Source of the DNA: Hymenopus coronatus
Lineage: Eukaryota > Arthropoda > Insecta > Mantodea > Hymenopodidae
Assembly (NCBI GenBank): GCA_030762935.1
Contig: CM060880.1
Span: 10,388,501 to 10,452,500, forward strand
Length of the DNA: 64,000 bases
Direction: 5' to 3'
This document shows positions 42,452-55,000 of the stretch, one piece after another; position 1 is the first letter of the stretch, and every line of letters begins with the position of its first letter. Made by a program: the position numbers and the translations under genes. Below the pieces are notes generated by a model. The model did not search any database and was not told where the DNA came from. It was given only the letters and a program-made list of their open reading frames with translations.

Positions 42452-45400
42452 CCTCTCTCAAAGCCTCCTAGAGCATTTTGTCTCTCATAAACTAAAGGTT
42501 CCAACAAATTGGATCATGTCTGTCCCTCCAGAGTTACATATCTGTGAAAAGCGCATGCCTTGCATTCGTATAAAATGTGCCGAGAGGTTTCAAACTCCAT
42601 CCCACATTTCCTACACAGGGGGTTCTCAATAAGCTCAATTATGCACAAGTGTCTTCTCAGAATTTTGTGCCAAGGAAGATAGCCAACAACCACACTTGAG
42701 ACTGGTTCTAGTTTGGTTTAAAGAACCTTAGTTTGCCACCTGGCCCAGGAATAAAATCCTGGGCTTATTTGGCAGCATTTTGCTTTTCCAAATCTCAACA
42801 TGAACCCTAGCTATGAGCTGGATTATATCATACTTGGCACTTCCGGGTGACCTGCCACAAAGCCAGCCTGTCCACCATCTCTGATGCCCACATGGATCCA
42901 ACATCCTTTGGCACTCCTGCACTAATCTGGATGTCATTTTAACCAATATAAGGGCTTTCAAAGCTGCCTCCTGTTTAAAATATACGTGACACAGGCTAAG
43001 ATGACATATATCTCAGCCTGGAACACAGTAGCGAACCTTCCAAGGGGAATGGCAAGCTTGGTCCTGGGGTCCAAGGCCCTGGCCTGCCCCTAAAGCATGA
43101 ACCTTCAGTGTACCATGCCCGGCTCCCAGCCTTCACAGGAAACTCGGTCTCTGGGTCCCATTCCTTCTTGGTTGAAAACGCCACCATTAATGCTGAGCTT
43201 AGATTGTATCTGGTTCCTATCAAATTTCCTAACATCAGGCAGATAGGACACCTTTCCTAAAGTCTACTAAGAATATATATTAACATGTAGTGGGTTCTGG
43301 GCATTTATGAAGGATACTAGATATACCATGTTGGCCCTGAACCCATGATTGGAATAGGCACTTGAACTGCCACAACCTCAGGAGCCAAAAGCATGGTTTA
43401 CAGAAAAACATCAACTCAGATGGCAATCAAATCCTAGATGATTTAAACGCAACATAAAGAGCCTACAAACGAGTTGTTTCTAATGCAAAGCCCCCGATGT
43501 GACCTCAGATGTTAAAGGGGGCTTTGTAAATGAAACACAAAATTAAAAAACTAGGACTGGACATAAGGAAAGTGATTGTATTAATTTCTGAATATGGTCA
43601 CTTTAGGAAACATCTAAGAAAGGATGAAACCAAACCAAAAGTTTTGGAATCATAATACTGTCACTTATTAGGGAACAAACTTTGTGAAACAATGAAAGCA
43701 TCCTTTCCAATGGAGTTGCATGATAAGCCTTTTGGACCGACATGCAGACAAAACAAAACCCCTACTATCTAATCTAATACAAAGTTATTTGCAGCATAAT
43801 TTCAGAGCTACTTAACTGACTTAGAACCTTTAATGAAGTTATTTCCTTGCCATGTCCATATGCTTCAAGAATACAGCAAAGGCGTTTTAGAGGTGTTTCA
43901 ACTGACTTTATTCTGGCGCACTCCTCCTCCCACCTCAGACAATTCTTAAGAACATTAGGGGCTCAAAGTACCTCACTTATGAATCAGTCTTATTTCTGTC
44001 TTAGTCTATCTGCAAATTTATGTCCACTGAAACAATGGCTATTATAGTTAACATTAGAATTCCACAATCATAAAAGCCACACAATACCATTTTGATTTTG
44101 ATAGGAATAGGAAAGATAAATATAAGTAACTATAAGGTAGTTTTATTTGAATACCTGTCTATTAAGAAAATGCCTTGAACAGCTAAACACAACACAGAGT
44201 ACTTCTGCAAGTAATGCTCTATTGTTTTAAGAATTTCCCTGCTATTGTTTCTCTAGAAGGGAAGTAAAGTAAGTGATCCTGTGTCAGATTTACAGCAAGT
44301 AAAAGAACCTCAAGCATGAAAAAGACACCTCTAAGCAAAATTTCCAAGCTTTCACACTCAACACAGAATTGGTACACTAAGAACTTCAGTAGATAAAAGA
44401 ATGCCCATTAATAAATCTCAGTTTCTATATGTTTTTTTTTGTACAGATTTCATTGTACATTTTTAAGTTATCCTCTTTGCAACTTCTATTGATACTACTG
44501 TTTAACATTCATGTATGGAAAAGAAAGCATGCATTTAAGTTTCTGCAGAAGAATGTTGGGTGCACATTTCTGTTCTGCTCATTACAAACCAGTATGTATC
44601 AATTTTATGTCAAAGAGGAGAAGATATACTCACCACTGGTTGTAATGTGAAATGATCGAAGACTTCACACAGTTCCTCCATGCGATATTCCTCCAGGCAC
44701 ACAAAACCTTCTAATCCAGGTGCCTGCTTACGAGCGCAGTCCATACAATGTACTACATGCCTCTTCTCCTGCTCTCGGATGAACAGGATGTTGAATACTT
44801 CAATCTATGCAAAATCATAAACATATCAGCACCATTAAAAATATATTAACATTCCAAGTCACCTTCTAATCTTTTAATTTTTGTAAAACACTCACAGTGA
44901 TGCAAAAGCATTGAAGTTTGTCAAGTTCCACTATCATTCATCTATTTTACTTTTCATTTTTTCTACTAAATGCCTATAATAAGAATTTTGTTCCACCCAA
45001 ACATTCTATTTCAAGATTTCATCACAAAATAACACTCTCTTGGAGGGAGTGTTGCTATACAATGGAAATACTAATATAAAACATCAGCCGAGAATTTTGC
45101 TCGATTTCAGTTACTGGAGTGTAAATGAAAATTTCCTGATAATAACCCAGAAATGTGTGAATAAAGAGGAACATTTCCAACATTCCTTAAGATAAGCGAT
45201 GTGGTTATTATCATTGTAATTGTAACTGAGTATGTGGGGCAGTTGCAAGGATTTAGCTAATGTGCAGTGAAATTTCATTGTAAAATTTCATTTACTCTAT
45301 GAAACCATTATCTTTGTTAACCTCCATTGTAGGCAATTGATGCAAGATGGTAACTGCTCTCCTTATTGCTTAAGCAGAGGTTGGAGCTACCTTATACAAA

Positions 45401-48400
45401 CAAGCATTTTTCTTATTTCCTTGAAAGAGTGACATCTGTGAATTCAAAATTGCTGCTTAAGGATTTCTTTGAAATAAGCTATGTATGTGAATCCATCCCA
45501 TAGGATGTTCAAGCTATTGGAATTCACCAAAAGCCAACTCTGACATCTCCCTAAACTACTCTCTGGTTACTTTTAGTGGCATTCTGTTTGTGCTACTGGC
45601 ACCAATATCAACAAATGCTCCATGATAAGGATATGGCCATAGTTGATCTTAATTGCAGCTGTTATGATGACAGTATATATATATATATATTATCTTGCAC
45701 ATCAACTGTTGAGTTTAAAGCAAATAGTCATTGGTTGGGTACAAGCCATTGTGTTCCACAAATTTATTTCAGTTTCACTGCTTGCATAGTGTTTCACAAT
45801 GTTGTATTTGTGAATGACAATGTTGTCATTCTTGTTGCATTTCCATTCTCAGTTGTGAGCCGGTTTTTAAGTGTACTCTTATGGTTTACCAGCTCTGCAA
45901 AAGGCATTCACAGGCTATTTCCAAAACTTTCAAGATAAGCATTTTAATGAAAACCATCAAGGAAATAACCTTTTTCGAAAAATGCTTTATGTACAGCGTA
46001 GTTTGAGGTAAAGGAATTTTCTTGAAAATCTTTGTTGTATCTCTAAAAGATACATGAATATTAAGTTTGGTATTTGACAGATACCCACATGGAAAATGTG
46101 GGTTTTGTATTTAGGCCTCAAAACATGTATATCTGGTGAAATCTTGGTATAAGTTTTTTGACAAATGCAATACTTTCCCTAGTTATTATATATAGTAGAG
46201 AACATAATAGGCTGTCATTGTAGTTTGTATACCATTCATAAATGATTAATGGTCTGCTAAAATAATGTGCATTTGAAGTCCTCTTTTAATACAGGATCCT
46301 CCTATGAACCAAAGCTTTAACCCATTGAAGCCCAAGCCAGAGTATAGCTCAGGCCATGCCAAATGTTCAAGCAGCCCACGCCTGAGAATAGCTCGGGCAG
46401 GTATTTCTAACACTTAATGCAATTCCACGATTGTAACTCGGTCTTGGGCTATGCGGCAAAGAACATACGTCAGTTATTGTTTAGTTGTCTCACTTGTGCA
46501 ACCATCTGTCCTCACTTTAGTTAACTATTAGGAAATTTAGGAGAGTTGTAATATTGGTTGCTTGCGGGTAGTCGCGCCATTTTCTTGAAGATGGTAATCT
46601 GTTTGTTATGTTTTGTGTTCTCAAATGTTAAAATTCTGCATTTTTCTAGATTTCTGTGAACTGAAGCTGAAATTCAGTATACAAATGAAACTCTGGAAAG
46701 TTCTGATTCTGAGGGAGAGTTTTCGAACTTTCAAGAAATGGAGTGTAAGCAGCTTTAAGCAGATTTTTTTCAAACTCTTGATACTTGTTGTAAACTTAAA
46801 ATATTAATACGGAAGTTATGACTATCTTCTTACTTGTTGAGAAATCCTTGAATACCATACTTTTAGATTGTTCCAATACTTTTTGGCAGATTTGATGTAC
46901 TGTAAATAACTCAAAGTAGGTGTTTCTTAGCCCTGTAACTAAAGAAATGCCTGGGCTCCTGTGTTAAACCTGCATGTCTAACTCTTGTTTGTATCACAAT
47001 AAGATACCAGTCACCCAGTTCAATTTCGTTACGCAAGTTAATCATAGGAGGATGTCCACAATATTCAATATGCCTCATCTTAATGTTGGAATGCCAGCAC
47101 AAGCACTGGCTATCACCTTCCCCTATAGCTAATCTCCAGGTTTGTGGTCGACTATGACAAGTACTCCAACTCAGACTAGTAGAGTTGAAACAGGCCGAGC
47201 TAAATGATAACAAAGAAACCTTTAAGTGATGTTCTGTTTTGCTCCAATAGAGGTTGTTAGTGCTCTAAATTCAGTTACCTCTCATACCCCAAATGCAATG
47301 ATTTTATTTAACTGGTTTTAGCCAAAATTTATAATTTGAAATGCACTTTTCCCTGCATGATATTTGGAAAACATATATCGCGAATGCAAGACAAACCCCA
47401 ATTCTAAACATTAATATTTTGGAAATAAACATCATCTTGTATTTGAGCAAGGACGTTGCTGGAAACATTTACTTTCACCAAGTGAACATAAGCATTAACT
47501 CACCTCACACTGCCCGCAGTAATGAGATGCCTCGTTCTTCCCACGTCCATGGAAACGAACTTCTACCCCTTTTGACTTCACAAACTCCAGAATCAAAGAG
47601 CACTGCCTCAGTGTACGAAGCAGACAATTTCTGAAAAATACAAATCCTCAATAATCAATACGTTTTACTTTGCATGCAATTATCAATAGTAAAACCAGTT
47701 GATTTGCAATCAAGAACTTTATTGCAATAGCTTTATTCTTTAATATTGGAGTTTCCATAAATACACAGAGGCTGTTTAGAGCCCCACTGAGAGGCAAGGC
47801 TTGACCACAATAAATCTGGAATGTAACCACCACAACATTGGTCAAAAGTCAGGTGCACGAGTTTTATTAAAATGTGAGTGTGCCCATTAACTGTGGCTTA
47901 TGAATAGTTGACTTGGTGAATATCAGAGACTTGCTGTCTTGTGTTTGCTTTCCAACACAGGTATCCAGGCCTTGTTAAGGTGCATAGCTTCTTCCTTGTG
48001 ATTAAAGTTATTTCCATATTTGTATATTTCTATTGCCTCCTTATGTAAACAGGCATGGTAGTTAACAGAGGAAGACAGAATTTCGATGTCTTTATAACTG
48101 ATGTCATGTCCAAATAATGAAGTGTGTTCTACTACTGCAGATTTTTCCATTTGTCCTAGTCTACTGTGCCATTCATGTTCTTTTAATCATGTTGCCATAC
48201 TGTACATGGTAGTGCCAATGTAAACCTGACTACAGTAACAAGGAATTTTGTAAACATCAGCGGATGAGCGACGATCGTATTTGTCTTTAGCCGATCTCAG
48301 CAGGTGTTTTATTTTTAGTGTCGGTCTGTACACTGTATCAATTTTGAAGGATCATAGAAGCTTGCCTATGTGTTCTGTTACGCCAATCACAGCAGAGAGA

Positions 48401-49027
48401 GTAACAGGCTCCGCCCACTGGCCATGTATGAAAACAAGCTCTCTGCGGCAAGAATTCATTCAAGCTCTGACCAGCTACCGGATCACCTGTGAAGAAACCA
48501 AGCACAGTCCTTGGCGAAACACCGGGAACTTCAAGACACAATGGACCACGGCCTACAAGCCTGGAAAATACTTTCTTTATTCAATATATTTACTCTTCTT
48601 AATTTTAACGAACTGTATCAAAGACAATGGCACCGTTTTTAAAAAGCAACAAAGCATTCCAAAATTGGTTACTCTAGTTTAAGCTGACTAAATTGGAAAC
48701 ACTAAAAGATATTGCAACCATCATATTCTTCTAATCTAGCCATCCTTACTTCACCGGTAATGTAAACAAAAGCAATAGATTGCAATGACTCTCATTGGTT
48801 GCTGAATGTTTTATTGTTTCTCTTCAAAAAATAGTTGCTCTTTAATTTCCGACAGAAGCACAGAAGTATCACATTAAACTACACAATATTATCTAATATT
48901 ATAGTATGAATGAGGAATGAAATTTGCTGATTTTTAATTCTATTCCTTTACATAACACTGCACATGCCCTAGTCAGCAAGTAATGGCAGAGGCATTAATA
49001 CCAGAGAGGTGAAACATTAAATACAGC

Positions 49028-49087
<60 letters not shown>

Positions 49088-52000
49088 CAAGAAAATAATT
49101 ATTATTTACGTATTAAGTTTTGTGAAAAGTACATTCTTCGTGTTACACAGTTTTGCAGTGTTTACAATTCAATAAACATAAAAAGTTTCATATTTCATAA
49201 CATTTTGGTAAAGTTTTCATATTTTGTTAAGACTTGCCATTAGATATTCTATCTGTGCAGTTTTCTGCGAAACTATTAAGAAAAGTCAGGCCACTTTTTT
49301 GATAATGCAGTTAATAGTTAAAAAGAAAGCACACATGCTTTTTATGTGCCTATTTTTATTGAGGATCGTTATTTTGTATAACAAATTTGCACTGAATGGA
49401 AGAGCCCTGCTAGCAGTCATGTTAACAGAGTGGTTTCATAATGGACTATGCCTACTTTACCAGCTTACGTGAGGGGTCTTTCCCTCCTTAGGAAAAGCAG
49501 ACTTTAATCATCTGTGAATAGTGAAAGTAGATAGGTGTTTCGTTTCTTGTTAGTGTTACAACCTATTCAGCAGACGAACACAGCTTAGCACCATTTGTGC
49601 ATGCAGTTGCATTTGCAGAAAAATACATCTGGTTTATAATTTTTTATTACTGGAAGTGATACACTGTGAAGTTAACAATTAGTTTTAATTTTAATTGGAA
49701 TTGAGTATACACACATGTGCTTCACAAAAACTTACTTATGCAAAACTAGTTCTGCAACGTAAGGTTTTGTGAAGCACATGTGTGTATACTCGACCCCAAT
49801 TAAAATTGAAACTAAAACATTCTGGTTTGTTTACATTGCCGGTTAAGTAAGGATGGATAGATAGATAATAGTCACAAAAACCCCCACTTAAATTGATTTC
49901 CTCTTCAAATCTTTATCAATGTTGGGCTTAAGTCTAAACTTGACACAGTATTACCACTAATTAGATATACTTGGTTTTGTACATGTCAAGATTTGATAGC
50001 TCACAAAGTTTTTTTTAACATTTAGAAGTCTAGAAAGTACAGAGCACTTGACCTAATCGCAGTCTTTGTTATTGGGGAGGATACGTAACATACGAATGCT
50101 TAAGCAACAAAGGTCAACTCTGATACACAAATGATACACCACCAACCTCTACATTGACACCAATGAAGCAAGATTTAATTGGAATTAAGGGTTGAAAATG
50201 GGAACAAGTGTTCCTGAAACTGGTCCCAGTAAGTAAAAATACGTGATGTTTGTGTTACAAAAACCGACTCAAATTCTTTTGTTTTTAATTTTTTAAAAGG
50301 TCAACTTGGTTGTCAATACACATCGGCCATATGTAGAGATTTCTGTGAATGAAAACCATTCACCTTCTTGCCTGTTGTTTACCATTATCATTTTAGTTAT
50401 CATTCCTGATTTTTGTGGACCATGCTTGTACTGCTTTTAAGAGCATATTGCACAAATTTAAAGTAACTCCTTCTCATACCAATATTTCCAAAATGTATAT
50501 TATTAAAGTTATTATGCTTTATTAAAGTTTCTAATTGATGTTAGCATCTGCCAGAATCAATAAACATTGCTGGCATTATGCAGGAGTGCTTTTAAATGCC
50601 AGAATGAGTTGACATGAGACTAAGACATTAATGACCCTGCAAAATTCAGTACACAAAGATTTTATTAACCACCTGTTTCACACAGGCACCCTTTCAAAAC
50701 AAGAAGTGAATGTACGATTAAGTTACATTAGCACAAAATATATGCCACATTTGTCTCAAATCTCAAAACTGTGTATATTATGTGTTTTTAATTGTTTTCC
50801 CAAATAGATAAACTGAAATTATACTGCTTAAATATTCAAGACTTCCTCAAATGAAAGAACTTCATGAAGTTGTGTACTATTCAATGTGCCATACCAAGTT
50901 GTGTAAATTTGTAAATAATGTGGAAGAAAAAGAAAACAAGGGAATGAAGTTAACTGTGAGAAAGGAAGACAAGAAATCTCTATAAACTATCAACAGCTTA
51001 TCCTAAAAAATCCAAGCTGCAGTTAAAGCTCGCAGAGGCAAAATAGTTGCAGTTCTGAGATAACTTTCATAGAATGACACTCAAAGTACTGGACCAAGGA
51101 TCATTCGATGCCAATGCTGAACCATTTATCAACAAACACACTGCTGATTCCTATATGACCATTCGTCATTCAAACAAGTGCACAAAGACGACGTAGTTCA
51201 ATGCTTACGCAACTTCAATATGTTGCTGTTGCAGTTCCAAATAAGTCAACTTCAGGTTTAATAGCTTTTTAAAATAACAATGTGTGAAATCTGAGTGCAC
51301 AATCCTCAAATGTGTTGCAATGCAAAACATTTCTGATGGTTGATTAGTTGAAACTGTCGTTATGATGGTGAACCTTAAAATAAAGTGATTATTGGATGCT
51401 ACATGATAATTCCCACGGAAATTCATCAAAACTCACAGTTTCAAATATTTGGTTTCCCAGTAGGTATATTCAATCACAGATGTGCAGACTTACAAGTTCA
51501 GTGCTTTGAAACACTTCTTTTTCTAATATAAAACACAATCTGTGAAATCCATCCAGAAAGTACAGAACATTTTAATTAAATTATATCAGATTGTGTAATT
51601 CAGAATCAGCACTCTGCCACCACAGCTTCTGTTTATGACTAATCAAAGATTCAAATTGTTCCACACATAACCAGTATGAAAAGAAAATTCCTCAATTCCC
51701 ATTTGTCATTAATTTCACAAGTTGAAATGCTAATAAACCCAAAATGTTCTCATTGCTTCAGAAGCCACTTTTCCTCTCTCCTAAATTTCAAGGTGGAACA
51801 AAATATGAGGGTCACTACAAAGTTTTAAGATACATAAAAACCTAGGTGAATAGATTTAAATAGATTGCACCATTGGATAGCCACATTCTTTGCAAGTACA
51901 ATGGTGAAATAGTTAGTATACCTCTCCCCCCTCACAATCTACAGTGCAAGGTAACAACTTCTAAAGTTGTGACACTGGTTTTTAGAACGGACATTAACAG

Positions 52001-55000
52001 AGACCACTTTCATGCAATGATTTTGTAAGACTTTAAAATCAGTTTAATGAGACCCAAAGTCTTGAGCGCTTGCAGCAGGCTTTTGAGGACATTGCTCCTT
52101 CCCATACCACAGTTTTTAGGTGGTTTGGAGTGATTAAAAGAGGATGAACTTCATTAAAGAATGAAGTTAGGAGTGGTCATCTGTCTACAACAGTGACTGA
52201 AGAATACTTAGCTGCTGGACAAATATTGGCCCATGAAAGCAATCGTGCGACGTTTAAGAGATTGAGGGAACTATGCAGATTGCATGACCAGCAGTTTCTA
52301 AAATATTGCACGACTATCTTCGCGTGAGGAAGGTGTCGTCCCACTGGGTACCCCACAATTTAACTGACCTGTAAATGCACACCCGTGTTGAATTGTGTGA
52401 AGAAATGTTGGCCTGATTGGATGGAGGCAGTTCTCAGGGGAGGGTTTCTGACATTGTTACCAGTTTGACCCTGAGACTAGGTGTCAGTAGGCTGTGCATT
52501 GGGTAGAACATGGTACCCACTTTCTCCTTTAAATCTCATCCTGTGGCTTCTATTCCTCTTGTGGAACAAAGCACAGTTACTGCACAATGGCACACAGCAG
52601 TTTGTTTACCACAAGTTTTTGAAAAGCTTTGTAAATTACGGCCAAGGACAGGACTGCGAGGAATTTTGCTCCACCACAACAATGCCTGTACACACACAGC
52701 CAAAGCAACAATCCAGTTTCTGGAATTCACAGAAGTGAAGGCTCTTGACTCAAACCCCCTAAAGTCCTGATAATGGCTCCAAGTGACTTCTTTTCAACTC
52801 CAAAGAAGCTGTTGCATTTGAAAATAAGTGGAAGGAGTGCTTTCAAAAATGGATTCAGAGAATGACAAAGTGCATAAGGTGTAGTAGGAATATTTTGAGA
52901 AACTCCACCAGTCAGACTGATTTTATCCAGGTTAGTTTCTTTGCATCTCAAAACATTCATAGTGACCCTCATATCTATAAACCATAAGATTCTCCTACAC
53001 TTAACTGTCAATTTATGTTATATTATGTTTTTATATCTGTATTTCATGAAGGGGGAATGATCTTTTAAAGTGTCTCTATACAACATATTTTCTTTTTTTA
53101 AAACAGGAAAAGCATATACAAATAACATGTTTTCTAAGCCCAGATAAATCCATGAAAGCACATTTAACTAGCTACTGTAGTAATTAAATTGACTTTTAAA
53201 ATGTAATTAGGTTGAGAGAAAAACCAAAGGGGAAGGGAGGGCGGGGGGAAGTGATTGTGTTAAAAATGTTGGAACACTGCTCAGTAGCTGTAAATAAATT
53301 TATTTTGCTTCTAGAAGAAGGCTTTATTGTCACCAAAGACCCAGTAAAAGTGCCAATATGTGTAATGTGGTTGAGAGCTGATTACATGAATGACTGCTTT
53401 TAAAAAGGGTATGTGAAGGTTTACATAATTCAATGCAAACTATGTATTTGTGCAACCATTATAAACATGATTAGACTGCCCCCATGGTTGAGTGCTCAGG
53501 TTCCTCACGTAGAACTCCTGGTTTCAATTCCCAGCTGTGGGAATGTTTCTTTAATAAGATTATTCCTACGCTCCTTAGAGTCAAAGTGTGGACTGAATAT
53601 ATGAAACTGGGTTAAAAACAACCTAAAGTAACCTTAGAAAAAAAAAGTTTCAGTCAAAGTTTTCAATATGACCATGGCAGTTAAAGGGGGAAAGGGAGCT
53701 GTAGAAATCAGCCAAAAATATGATCAGTAATCTTTTATAGTCAATCCACCATTTGCACATCTCGTCAATCTCATCACACTTTGTTCAGCATTAATAACTT
53801 GAAATGCATGTTGACATGCTCAAAAACTATCAGCAGATAACTGATGCAGTCAGCTTGTTGGTTACTCCTCTTCCACATACATGATCCCTGGTTCCACCCA
53901 ATAAATGCACAACAAAGAGTTAAAACGTTATGTAAAAGGAAAACAAGCAGTTGGTATCCATCTCGATGATGTATGGTCAGCACATCAAGAAGATGCAATG
54001 CTCCATTACTGCAACAGAGCCTCTATATAGCGAGATGTAAACTGCAACTTGAAATCTTTTACTTGGAAAACAATTTGTTGGTCTACTTGAAGGCGTGAAG
54101 GCGAATACTTGCAGACTCTTGCCGTGTTGAACAGCACATAGGAACAGAAATACAGTTAGCATGTTGGTGTACAACACAGTTAAGTTACATATGCAGTTCA
54201 AGACGCTCTTTTAAAAAGGAAAAGGGTTGTTTCAAGTTAGTCTTTGCATTTTAACTTTGGATTAAATGACAGTTCCTTTTCCCCTTCTTTTGGAGAATGG
54301 ATTTTTAACTTAGATTTCTTCTTATGATAAAACCAATATATTCCTATCAAGAGAGTAACACAATATTAGGCTGTGCTGGGTCTCATCAAAGGCGTAACTT
54401 ATAAACTCTTTTACAAAGCCCAAACAGAAAATTTATGTCCTACAGAATCTACATTAGGAATGCTTTTGAAGTGAAAGGCAATGTATTATAAACAATGTTT
54501 AGGTACCCTGTTCCTTTTTCAGATAACTTAGAGCAAGCTGATACTTGATAACCTACTTGATAAGCTCGAAGAGTTTAGGATCGGACACTTTAATATTCCT
54601 CGCTAAGTTCCAAGAAAGATGCACCATGGGGACTATGCTCTTGAAACTCTGAAGTTTGTTCCACTCATAGCGTTCTATTGCCAGCTGATATTGTCTTGCT
54701 GTTAGAGGTCCAACATTCCACGCGATATTGTTGCACCAGCCCACCGCTTGCACCCAATGAACACATCCTAAAAAACGTTAACATCACAAACATTGCTTTG
54801 GATTTTATAGCAAGCCTTGACTTAAATTTGTTACCTGGACCTGTTTCAAAATATTTACAATTACAGATAACAAAACAAAGATTACAGTTACAGACAAATT
54901 TCTATAACAAGGGTCTTCTCAAAGCTTATTTGAAGGCTCATGTATAATAGGTTAATTGCATTTATAAATAAAAATAAAATAATATTCAATTCGCAACAGG

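Larger units (their letters stand above)
48736..49860. mobile_element. TIR-bounded DNA element, 1125 bp, class unknown
   Basis: 34-bp terminal inverted repeats with about three mismatches: left CTAGCCATCCTTACTTCACC at 48736, right the complement of CTATCCATCCTTACTTAACC ending 49860; both continue to AATGTAAACAA. No transposase inside. The right subterminal region is the foldback at 49681-49813, and the middle has a (TA)n at 49028-49082. Target duplication not clear. Confidence 0.65.

Noticed and set aside
45576..45938. 120-codon + strand open frame as a gene
   Set aside because: Lies antisense in a Utx intron, has no recognised domain or splice context, and its hydrophobic composition is expected of AT-rich DNA.
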